Of a stretch of 64,000 nucleotides of DNA, positions 32,577 to 40,728 are shown piece by piece. The translations under genes were made by a program, and so were the position numbers. The notes under the pieces are model-generated. The model searched no databases, was not told the DNA's origin, and worked only from the letters and a program-made list of their open reading frames with translations. Numbering within the stretch: position 1 is the first letter of the stretch; each line of letters opens with the position of its first letter. Location: contig NC_008209.1 of assembly GCF_000014045.1 (NCBI RefSeq), forward strand, positions 3,867,001 through 3,931,000, given 5' to 3'. This stretch comes from Roseobacter denitrificans OCh 114. Its GTDB lineage: Bacteria > Pseudomonadota > Alphaproteobacteria > Rhodobacterales > Rhodobacteraceae.

Positions 32577-34762
32577 TTATTTCTCCCCAAAGGTCCAATC
32601 ATCACTACTCGCCGAGCGGCGATGTGAAGGACGTGGGGTCGGTTCTGGTGTGACAGAAACATCATTTTTGTGACGTGATACGCTCTTGTCGTCCAAGAGA
32701 CTTACATCAGCCGGTTGTTCAAGTGCAGGTGCAGTTGGTAGATCGAGGCCAAAGCCGTCTGTTGATGGTTGTTCGTCTGCAGGGTCCTGATTCACCGAGA
32801 GTCCAATGGAAAGTTCCGCCTCAATCTGCTCGACCTTTTGCTTGGTCCATTTCTGAACCTGCAGCCCAGCACGCTCCATCGCGTCCTTGTTCACTCTTTC
32901 AATCTCGGCAAGAGCCTTGCGAACAACGTCAAAGTGGACGGTTTCTCGTTCCTTGTACTGCGTGCGCAGAGCTCTACGGGTCAGATCCCAGTGCAAGGCC
33001 GAAACACCGTTGAAAGCGCCTCCGACATTTGGAACCTCGTGCCACTCAATGCCAATCTGCACGAAGATCGAACCAAGGTCGGCGGGATGCCAGCGCAGCT
33101 TCACAACAGCCTTTTCGTCGCGCAGTAGCAGCGACGCCAACACATTGTTATGGTAGCGAATACCCATTACGGTGATGCCTGTGGGCTTAAGCCGCCGCTC
33201 TGTTTCTTGACCGAAAGCAAGAGCGCGGGTTTTCCGATCCGGCGCCGGACGAACACCGAACTGATTGACAAGTCGGTTCCAGACATCGATTGGTGCTTCG
33301 CCACCTAATCCTTGATGCGGTTTGCGATGGTAGATGTCGACAATCCATCGTGTCAGTACATCGCAGAACTCGTTTACACTGAGGGCGGCCTCTTTAGTGG
33401 GGTCTCTGTCGCCCCTGGTCACAACGTCATGGAAAGTTCGGCCGCTCAATCGCGGCAAGAGGTTTATCGAAACGGTGCGGAACAATCGTTCGATTACGCC
33501 CTTCATCTGCGGTTTGCCGGCAGGGCAATGTTCGATACGGCAACCGACACTGTCCATCGCAAAGTGCGAAGCAGCACTGATATTGTAATTTGCGCAATCG
33601 GTTATGATCAGTTCAGGCGTACCATACATATGCCAAGGCGAAAGGGCACCCACAGCATCTGAATACACCCCCTTATCTTGCATAATCATTTCGATGGTTT
33701 GCAAGGCGCTGTCCGTGCTACCAACTGGGGAAATACATAGCCCCACGATACATTTCGTTGCTGTGCAGATAGCGACTGTGATCAGCACCCGCAGAGATTT
33801 ACGGTCCAAACCAAGAGCAGCACGCTCTTCAGGCGTTATCGCACTGAAGAAGTCGCTCTCCTCTAAAAGAGTGATCAAATCAGCGGTCCACTCGTCCTTT
33901 TCTATTCTTTGAAGCGGTCTTGTCGCGCCGACACCGACAGAAACGGACGCGAATTTGCGACGAGCTGTCTCTAAGCCTTCGCGCGCCAGACAAACTTCGA
34001 AATCGTCAAGTTCGCCGATTGCAAGCCGGACCGCTTCTCTGCAGGGTGGATTCAGTTTAGACAAGCCAGACTTGATGCGATCTTCTTTTAACTCATCAAT
34101 TGCACAACGGACATTTTGATAGATTGTCTCCTTTGTCGGCCTATTGGGGTCCAGATAACCCTGGACGCACCGATTTAGGGCGGCCAAGACCTCTGCTGCA
34201 AGGCGGCGTCGAGTATTGCCCCTGCGGTGAGATGCGCCGCAAAGGCCGGAAATGCCAAACCGATCATAGGCTTCTTTCCAGCGAAAAAGAGACTTTGAAC
34301 TGAACTCGGGACAAACGAGCGTCTTATCTCCTTGCTCTTGTAAAATCTTACCCGCCGCCACTTGAATTTTTCTTTGTTCTCGTCGATCGAAGGGTGGGTT
34401 TTCTTAACCTGCTTTGCTTCGAATGCCGCGTTGAAGGCCAGGACTACGGCGCGACATTCTTCCACCCTCTTGCGCTTCTTCGGCGGCAATGAAGCCAGAA
34501 ACTCAACCGCCGCCTCCCCTGTCACTGGGACGTGAGGCTGCGGCGAAGCTGCTGGCTGATGTGTCAGCAAATTTTGCCGCTCGAAATGCGCCAACTGGGT
34601 GTCTGAAAATTCTTGCGCCATACCCCGCCGATCTTTCGGCAGAACCACAACGCGGTCCCCCCGGCCCTCGAGGACAGTCCAATCGAACCCTTCGATGGTC
34701 AGGGTGTCGTTGGGCTGCAAAGCGAAGCGTTGCACGAAATCACTTGGCGAGATGTGAAGCAT
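32577..34762 (-). pseudogene. tnsB: TnsB/TniA-family DDE transposase, module 1, frameshifted
   Basis: A Mu/Tn7-type integrase of about 728 residues when joined. The first 130 residues read in the frame starting at 34762 (MLHISPSDFVQRFALQPND); near 34365 the coding frame shifts by one at an A-run (GAAAAATT), after which the catalytic part is open to 32577. The DDE residues are visible as EKDEWTADLI, LIITDCANYN and GVIERLFRT. A missing A in the run would restore one frame. No standard slippery heptamer is present, so a simple deletion, or a homopolymer sequencing error, is likelier than programmed shifting. Start overlaps the tnsA stop as TAATG. Confidence 0.85.
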
Positions 34763-35439
34763 TAGGCTTTGCCCCGCACGACAAGAGCATCATGGGTAAT
34801 TTTCTCGCGCTTGACCAATCGCAGTTCGCCCGACCTCAAAAGGCGAACGACGGCCCAAAACCCCTGTCCGGAATGACCTATCTCTTCAATAAGAGCGCCA
34901 ATTCGAACGGTGGTTTTCAATTCTTGGATGGTTTTGCGAGCTACTGAGTCAACTTCAGGCTCAGCCAGTCGAGCAGCATAAAGAAGTTCAGCATTGTGCG
35001 AAGTAATCGGATCGTTGTCTTTTTCGGTCATGACAACAACCCGATCCGCAAAGTCAGGGGTGACTTGGGCTGCAATCGTGGCGAATTCGGCCATCAGCCG
35101 ACGGCTCTCCAAACGAAAGGCTGCTTTCACGAAAATTGCGATTCTGGTTCCATCTGTCCGCAAGACCCGAAAATCGAAGTGGTGGATATGCGGCTTTCCG
35201 GTGGCGTCACGCCAGCGGAAAGGAACCTGATTCTCCACATGGATCACATCCGGTCGCGTCATTAGGTTCAGCGCGATTGCCATTTCCGTGTGACTTTCGA
35301 CATCCGACAAACACGGGTTTTCATCAGAGCCAAGAGTGAGCTGACCAGTGAAGTGCTTCTGCGTTCCTTTGGCCACCTTGCGGGAATACTGGGCTTTCGG
35401 GGGCAACAAATACCCACCCGACGGTGTTTGCATGATCAT
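34762..35439 (-). CDS. tnsA: TnsA-like transposon endonuclease, module 1
   Basis: A 225-residue protein with the TnsA layout: N-terminal PD-(D/E)XK-like nuclease domain and C-terminal helical domain. Candidate catalytic residues are the Glu of VESHTEMAIAL, the Asp of HFDFRVLRTDG and the Lys of IAIFVKAAF; the Gln/Glu two residues before the Lys is Phe here. TnsA cuts the non-transferred strands so that Tn7-like elements move by cut and paste. Start at 35439 (MIMQTPSGG) follows a GGAGG ten bases upstream. First gene of the module operon. Confidence 0.78.
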   Translation of the reverse strand: MIMQTPSGGYLLPPKAQYSRKVAKGTQKHFTGQLTLGSDENPCLSDVESHTEMAIALNLMTRPDVIHVENQVPFRWRDATGKPHIHHFDFRVLRTDGTRIAIFVKAAFRLESRRLMAEFATIAAQVTPDFADRVVVMTEKDNDPITSHNAELLYAARLAEPEVDSVARKTIQELKTTVRIGALIEEIGHSGQGFWAVVRLLRSGELRLVKREKITHDALVVRGKA

Positions 35440-35840
35440 TTCCAAACTACCTCCATCGCAACCGCCTCGAATGATTGCGCAACGAAAACAGGCACAGGAA
35501 AACACGCGTTTGTTGGTGTTCGGACAAATGACACTGCGGCTCTCCCAAGCATGATCTTCGTTGCTCGTGAAGAAAGTTGGCTCGTTTGCATTTTGACGAA
35601 AAAGAAAAACAAAATTTTTTTTATGCTATTGTTAAAAAATACTTTTTCCGAGTTGTGGCGATAGATTTCAGCAACTCAGGGATCTTGCGCCTTGCAGCGG
35701 CGCGAACAAGTTGCGAGGCGGCTCAGCAACGCCAGGTCAGAGCGGAGTGAAATTTCCAACAGCAACTGGGTTTTGTTTGTCGTTGAACCTACCTCATCCT
35801 CCGCTCCGAACGGCGTAACCGTCAGCGTCGGGACGCGCAG
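35440..35840. other. Intergenic region upstream of tnsA of module 1
   Basis: This 401-bp gap contains a strongly AT-rich stretch at about 35590-35650 that should hold the divergent promoters of the tns operon and the small cargo genes. A single inverted CATTTTGAC near 35588 resembles the AAAATG boxes at the left end, too weak to call a right end. No gene is credible here. Confidence 0.4.
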
Positions 35841-36158
35841 ATGGCGAAGCTGCCGTCGGACCGGACGGAGCTTGCTGAAAAGACTGTGGCCGGTGCGTTG
35901 CACCCGTTGAGCGCCTACCGGATCGGGCGCGGGAAAAGTGTGTCCGCGCTTGCACGTACGGCAGCACTTTCCCCCGATACGATCCGGTCCATCGAGTTGT
36001 CGGAAATGCCGGAAACAAGCGATGCAATCAAAGCTGTCACCGCGGTCGTCGCGGCAGAGATCGCTTCAGACACGAATGGATCCTCTGGAACCGGCTTCGT
36101 CGCGGGCGACGGCTTTTCTAACGGTGGCGGTGTCGATGCCGGCGGCGGCGCAATGTGA
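35841..36158 (+). CDS. Small helix-turn-helix protein
   Basis: A 105-residue protein whose middle (LSAYRIGRGKSVSALARTAALSPDTIRSIELSE, positions about 23-55) has the spacing of an XRE/Cro-type helix-turn-helix, followed by a glycine-rich tail. No good ribosome site precedes the ATG at 35841, so the start may be elsewhere. It is the first plus-strand cargo gene after module 1 and could be a regulator of the neighbouring small genes. Confidence 0.5.
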   Translation: MAKLPSDRTELAEKTVAGALHPLSAYRIGRGKSVSALARTAALSPDTIRSIELSEMPETSDAIKAVTAVVAAEIASDTNGSSGTGFVAGDGFSNGGGVDAGGGAM

Positions 36159-36284
36159 CGGCATTTGCCACAGATCAGCTTTGCGCGGCGGCCCAGGCTG
36201 CCGCGCCCCCTCAAGAAAAGCGCCTCTTCAAAATCGGCAAAGCCGAAGGTCGGTTGCTGGCGCTCCGGAATTTGGATGGATGAC

Positions 36285-36616
36285 ATGAACGACAAAGAAA
36301 AGAGGCCCGAAATTTTGGGCATGATCGAAACGGTTTTGCGCGCGGAGAACCCAGATTTGCCAAATCTTTGGTTTTTTGGGCAGGCGCGGAAGACCGGATG
36401 GCATTTATCGAAGTGTACGGATGCGATGAAAATCTCCACCGTCGCCGTTCGATCCGTACGCGAGCAAGTGACATACTGGCGCTGCTGGGCATTACGGTAG
36501 AGTTGGAGTCGGGATGTGATGCTTTCGAGATTTCGCCGATCCGGCCAAGAAGCGCCCATGAAGTCTTAAAGACCATCGACGCGTACAACCGACTAGTCTC
36601 GGATCGGTCCGAGTAA
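36285..36616 (+). pseudogene. Unknown small gene split by a frameshift
   Basis: Two frames join into one plausible protein of about 110 residues: MNDKEKRPEILGMIETVLRA from 36285 to a T-run near 36370 (LWFF), then AGAEDRMAFIEVYGCDEN onward in the next frame to 36616. Losing one T from the homopolymer would explain the break. No family recognised. As with tnsB of module 1, an assembly error at the homopolymer is possible. Confidence 0.5.
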
Positions 36617-36861
36617 TCCCTGTCGGCATCGCAAAGCGGCGAGGCGGTTCTGCCGCCTTCCGCGTCCTCGTTGTTTGGCGCGCGCAGTTCGACGAAGGCC
36701 ACAGCGGAATCTACGAAAAAAATTCAATTTTTTTCTTCGCCCAAATCAAAACGAGCCAACATTCCCATCAGAAAGGAGGACACTACCCGCACTGATCGTC
36801 AGCCCAACAGCCCTTTGACTCCCGTCCCGATGGACAAAACCTGCAAGAAAAGGAGCTGACT

Positions 36862-37254
36862 ATGTACTTGCAAACCTCCCTCGATCCCCGAACCGCAACC
36901 CCAGCTGAGGAAGCTGACCTTCGCGATCGCATGCGAAATCAGGCTTCGGCGTTCCTGCATTCCTGCGAGCTGCTCGCGGGCAAGCCGGGCGCAAAGCTGG
37001 TGCAGGATGTGTTGGATGGGTTGATGCGGACACCGAAACTGACCTGGCGCCTTTAGGCCCAACTGGTGCAACTGCTGGAGATTTTGTCGCTGGAGCACGT
37101 CCATGACACAAGCCGTCCAGATGCCAGCTATTTCGCCGCGATCGATCCGGCCGATCCCACCGTTGAAGAGATTTGTCTGGTCACCGATCGCTTGCGGTGC
37201 GCGCTGCAAAGGGCGGGGGTGAGCCTGCCCAGCGATTGCTTCGCATATGCCTGA
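36862..37254 (+). pseudogene. Unknown small gene with an in-frame amber stop
   Basis: An excellent ribosome site (AAGGAG, six bases before the ATG) starts a frame of 64 residues ending TPKLTWRL, then TAG at 37054-37056. The same frame continues immediately as AQLVQLLEILSLEHVHD to a TGA at 37252-37254, for 130 residues in all if the stop were sense. A GC-rich terminator follows. A CAG-to-TAG change is the simplest explanation. Family not recognised; mostly helical. Confidence 0.6.
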
Positions 37255-37262
37255 CGCTTTCT

Positions 37263-37283
37263 GACCGCCCGCCGCGGGCGGTC
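37263..37283 (+). terminator. Terminator after the amber-interrupted gene
   Basis: GACCGCCC pairs perfectly with GGGCGGTC around five bases, followed by GCTTTAAG. It lies nine bases after the TGA at 37252-37254, which supports the view that the frame up to that point was once one gene. Confidence 0.65.
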
Positions 37284-37342
37284 GCTTTAAGCCGAATTTG
37301 AAACACTGCCGTCGCGGTCCGGCGTATGAAGGAGATGTTGAA

Positions 37343-37714
37343 ATGTATGACACCAAACCTGACGCACGAGAGCACTTGGGGGATGCCATCTTTGATCTGG
37401 GCCAGTTTTTGCAGCGGCACGAGCGGGGCCTTTTCGAGTTGATCGGCCCGGACGACGAGACGACGTTTGAAGCGTGCTGCGATCTTCACAACGAAGCCAA
37501 ACGCGTGGTTGCCCCCGATCCGCAGAAAATCAATCGGCTTCTCAGCACGGTTGTCGCGGCCCTGGCTGCGCAGCGCCCGTCTTTTCTGGAAGAGAGATCG
37601 CGACAGCACAAACGGTGCATGTTGGCCGAAAACGCTTGGTATGGCGCGCGGCTGACGGATCGGCTGCACCTTATCCAACTCCGCCACGCCGCGGCGGGTC
37701 GAATAGCCGCGTAG
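37343..37714 (+). CDS. Unknown 123-residue cargo protein
   Basis: A mainly helical, charged protein beginning MYDTKPDAREHLGDAIFDLG, without signal peptide or membrane segment. I chose the ATG at 37343 because GGAG lies nine bases upstream; the frame is open from 37298. A terminator-like hairpin with TTTTTT follows at 37737-37768. No family recognised. Its neighbours between the two transposition modules are all small unknown genes. Confidence 0.6.
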   Translation: MYDTKPDAREHLGDAIFDLGQFLQRHERGLFELIGPDDETTFEACCDLHNEAKRVVAPDPQKINRLLSTVVAALAAQRPSFLEERSRQHKRCMLAENAWYGARLTDRLHLIQLRHAAAGRIAA

Positions 37715-37736
37715 CACCCTTCGAACTCCAGCCCAC

Positions 37737-37768
37737 TGGCCCGGCGTTTCCCGACGCCAGGCTTTTTT
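37737..37768 (+). terminator. Terminator after the 123-residue cargo gene
   Basis: CTGGC/GCCAG and GGCGT/ACGCC pairings are both possible in this stem, followed by a run of six T. It lies 22 bp past the stop codon. Confidence 0.65.
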
Positions 37769-37969
37769 GCGCGGGTTTGTCTTGGCCGATCCCGCAACAA
37801 AGCGCTCTCGCCTCGGATGCCAAAGTAAACGCAAACGGCTCTGAACAAGAAAAATCGCCTCTCGGTTTTGCGAGCGCTTGCTTTGGACCTATCTCAGGAG
37901 AGTCGAACCATTGAACCTGTTCAATCGCAGGCAATTCGCCGAGTTTTTGGCGAAGGCCTTTTTATGACT

Positions 37970-38022
37970 GCAAAATGGTCGAATTAGCTCAAAAATGGCC
38001 GGGAATTGCTTTCCGCCATAAT
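37970..38022 (+). repeat. Transposon-end-like repeat, copy 2
   Basis: Matches 29452-29504 at 50 of 53 positions and in the same orientation, again just outside the 3' end of a tniQ gene. Contains GCAAAATGGTCGA and AAAAATGGCCGGG boxes 20 bp apart; further CAAAATGACC (38101-38110) and CAAATGGCC motifs lie inside. It probably marks the left end of module 2. Confidence 0.7.
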
Positions 38023-38143
38023 GTAGAGACATAGCAAAACGTGTCCATTACACGATCTGCAGGTCCTTATTTTATTGGTTCATTTCGGCCCGTCGGCGGC
38101 CAAAATGACCTTTTGCACAGATCAAATGGCCATCGAAAGTTCA

Positions 38144-38166
38144 AAAAAGTGCCGCCCGAAGGCGGC
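38144..38166 (-). terminator. Terminator after tniQ of module 2
   Basis: GCCGCC pairs with GGCGGC around a four-base TTCG loop, followed on the minus strand by ACTTTTTTG. It lies about 40 bp beyond the tniQ stop, as in module 1. Confidence 0.75.
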
Positions 38167-38207
38167 AATTTGGCAAATCGTTGGGCCTTCAAGCCGCTTA
38201 AGCCCCT

Positions 38208-39758
38208 TCACCCCATCCAGAACCGAATCTCGTCAGACGCATCGGGCGGCGGATCTGCGATGCATGCCATGATCTCATCCGGTGAAACCAAGACCGCTTG
38301 GAACCCGTGGCAACCCTTAAGCCGGTAGACTGTTGGAAGAAACTGGCGAAACAGCATTTCGAGAATGGCCCGTAATGTGACCCGGGTTTTCTCCGCAGCT
38401 TTGGCAAGGTGGACGTGAGTTTCGGGAGGCTCCTCCAGAAGCGGGCCGACACCTTCGATGAACTTGAGCGTGCGTTGAACCGACCGTCCGTCGATCGACT
38501 TCCCCAGCTTGCTTTGCAGCTGACCGTGGTCCTGTATTCTTGTCAGCTGTCCTAGTGAAATCAGCTCAGCCACGATTGGACGTGATGCAGAGAGCATATC
38601 CGGGACCTGCGTCACCGGTACCGCGCGCTTTGCCCTGTCGATCAAGACCTTCGCCTTGGCATAGTCGGCAACCACATTCCGAGCGCTCTTTTGCTCCTCT
38701 CCATCCTCAATCACCCCGGCGACACGTAGGACATTGGCCAGTGTCTTCGAATGCAATCCTTCAGCCTTCGCGATCGACGTGATGCTAGACAACCGCGGAT
38801 GTTCCACTGCTTTGCCGAGCAGCATCTGGCCCGGGACCAGAGGAACATGTTCGATAATGACGTCTCGAACGAGGTCGCGAATTGGCCCTGGATCTTTGGT
38901 CAATCGGCTGGCGAACAGCCACCCGTAGAGCATGCCAAATGCGCTGCGCGGGCTCGGATGACCATTTTGACGGAGACAGCATGTGAGGGTCTCCGCCAGA
39001 ACTGTCCTGATTGCATCAGGACCCTCCTCCAGCAATGACCAACCTTTGCGGCTCGCAGCATCCCACATGTCTTCCGTCATGTCGGCTGCTTTTTTGCCGG
39101 GTCCGTAATACAGAAGGCCGCCTAGCATTTCACCGGTACGGCAGACTTGATCAATGCCCTGATCGTCCAGCCAGGCGGGGCCTGCCTCACCCGCCAACCG
39201 GCGTTCCACATATGTCTGCAAGCGAGACGGCTCTCTCCGGGAACGTGTCTTCGCAACCTCCAGCTGCTCCGCGATTGCTTCCGGCATGGCTTGAAGCTCG
39301 TGAAGCATGTCGCTCCACGTTCCCATGCGGATGTCGCTCATTGGCAGATTGTGTTTCGGACAGGTCCGATATGGCGCAAGCCGCCACTGAACCCGATGGC
39401 GCATTGCCTCATCAGGATGTTCACAGCTGCCGATGTCCTCAGCAATGCAGAGCGGGCAAAGCCGAGTGACCGGCCCCGTGGTGAACTCTGCTGAGAATTC
39501 CTCGCCACAAAGTTTGAAGCGACGATGTTCGACAGGGACGATGCTGTTGCGGATCACCTCTGCAGGATCTTCGCCAGCCTTCACACAGAGCCTCTCAACT
39601 GCGTCACGCTTGCCACGAGCTAGATCGGCAATCGGGATCCCCAGGTCGTTCAGGAACGGGACGACGCGGCCTCCCGTATGGAAGGCCGCCTGCCGCGATG
39701 CCCATGACATCGGCGTTTCGCCGGTATGGAACGCGATTTTCGGAAACAGCGCATTCAT
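38208..39758 (-). CDS. tniQ: TniQ/TnsD-family target-site selector, module 2
   Basis: A 516-residue target selector. The N-terminus WASRQAAFHTGGRVVPFLNDLGIP parallels module 1. The zinc-binding segment LCPLCIAEDIGSCEHPDEAMRHR..YRTCPKHNLP has the CxxC...CxxH pattern. The ATG at 39758 overlaps the tnsC stop (TGATGA); a GTG one codon earlier is the alternative. It is about 100 residues shorter than the module 1 copy and clearly diverged, so the two may recognise different sites. Confidence 0.82.
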   Translation of the reverse strand: MNALFPKIAFHTGETPMSWASRQAAFHTGGRVVPFLNDLGIPIADLARGKRDAVERLCVKAGEDPAEVIRNSIVPVEHRRFKLCGEEFSAEFTTGPVTRLCPLCIAEDIGSCEHPDEAMRHRVQWRLAPYRTCPKHNLPMSDIRMGTWSDMLHELQAMPEAIAEQLEVAKTRSRREPSRLQTYVERRLAGEAGPAWLDDQGIDQVCRTGEMLGGLLYYGPGKKAADMTEDMWDAASRKGWSLLEEGPDAIRTVLAETLTCCLRQNGHPSPRSAFGMLYGWLFASRLTKDPGPIRDLVRDVIIEHVPLVPGQMLLGKAVEHPRLSSITSIAKAEGLHSKTLANVLRVAGVIEDGEEQKSARNVVADYAKAKVLIDRAKRAVPVTQVPDMLSASRPIVAELISLGQLTRIQDHGQLQSKLGKSIDGRSVQRTLKFIEGVGPLLEEPPETHVHLAKAAEKTRVTLRAILEMLFRQFLPTVYRLKGCHGFQAVLVSPDEIMACIADPPPDASDEIRFWMG

Positions 39759-40726
39759 CACGTGCGCACCTTGCCGGAACAGCGTTTTGAAGAGGCGGCG
39801 TGGTCCTCATCCGCATCAGGTTTGAGAAGCAGGTAGTTTTCCGCATAGAAGACATTCTGCGATGCAAGACATGCCTCGTTCATCGCATAGGCAGAGGCAA
39901 AGTCGTCGATCGCCAGATGCTGCGCATTGCGGGCAAGCGCGAACTCCATAGCAACCAGCAAGAGCTCGACAGCGCGGCCAAAGCGATACCGTGCGCCATG
40001 GAAAACGCGCGCAACAAGGTCGGCTTCCACCGGTGGCTCAAGGTCGACCCGCGCACAGTAGTCCGACATCACCGTGCAGAACATGTCTCCATGAGCCGCC
40101 TCGGTGAGCTCCGGCAATACCATCGCAGTGAATCGACGTTTCACCTGGGGGTCGGTCCGAATAACCTGTGCAAGATCGTCGGTGCCAGACAGGATAACGG
40201 CGACAGCATCATCGCCCTGCATCAGCGACTTGAGGGCCCGCAGGATGGCCTTGCGATCGGCACAGAACAAATCCTGCGCCTCATCAATCCAAAGCACGGC
40301 GACCCCCAACTTGCTCAGTCGATGGCGAAAGAGTTGCCAGAGAGACCAAGCCTCCTGCCGCGGGTTTGCATCGGAATATCCGGAACGCTCCAGCAACGCG
40401 AGGGTCATGCTTTTGAAGGTTGCAGGACTGGGAACGGGACAGGCGATGACCCGCGGCACCCCATCACCGGCCGGAGCCAGTTCGGGAATCTTGGTCAGCG
40501 TCCGGTCCATCAGGTGCGACTTCCCGCTGCCGGGATCCCCGACGAGCATCATCCCACGGGTCTCCCCTGTCTTGGTGAAGTAGCGGGCCTTGGGGATGAG
40601 ATTGCCCTCCCGATCCCGCGCGAGGAGCCGCTTGACATGCAAGGCAGCCTCAGCATCCCAATCCAGCCCGATATGCAGTTTGCGGACCGCGTCCAGAGCG
40701 GCTTCCTTGTTGACGAAATCCTTCAT
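39758..40726 (-). CDS. tnsC: TnsC/TniB-family AAA+ ATPase, module 2
   Basis: A 322-residue intact ATPase. Walker A GDPGSGKSHL is near residue 63 and Walker B VAVLWIDEAQDLF near 146; the region LMQGDDAVAVILSGTDDLAQV contains the sensor and matches the place where module 1 has its amber stop. It would polymerise on DNA and bridge TniQ to TnsA/TnsB. It starts two bases after the tnsB stop and overlaps tniQ. Confidence 0.88.
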   Translation of the reverse strand: MKDFVNKEAALDAVRKLHIGLDWDAEAALHVKRLLARDREGNLIPKARYFTKTGETRGMMLVGDPGSGKSHLMDRTLTKIPELAPAGDGVPRVIACPVPSPATFKSMTLALLERSGYSDANPRQEAWSLWQLFRHRLSKLGVAVLWIDEAQDLFCADRKAILRALKSLMQGDDAVAVILSGTDDLAQVIRTDPQVKRRFTAMVLPELTEAAHGDMFCTVMSDYCARVDLEPPVEADLVARVFHGARYRFGRAVELLLVAMEFALARNAQHLAIDDFASAYAMNEACLASQNVFYAENYLLLKPDADEDHAASSKRCSGKVRT

Positions 40727-40728
40727 GA

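Noticed and set aside
34355..34375. Programmed -1 frameshift producing full TnsB in module 1
   Set aside because: The shift direction would fit, but no X-XXY-YYZ slippery heptamer is in the right phase, and module 2 does not use one.
36671..36859. A 62-codon plus-strand frame before the amber-interrupted gene
   Set aside because: Low-complexity composition, start inside unrelated sequence, and the strong ribosome site lies at its end and serves the gene at 36862.
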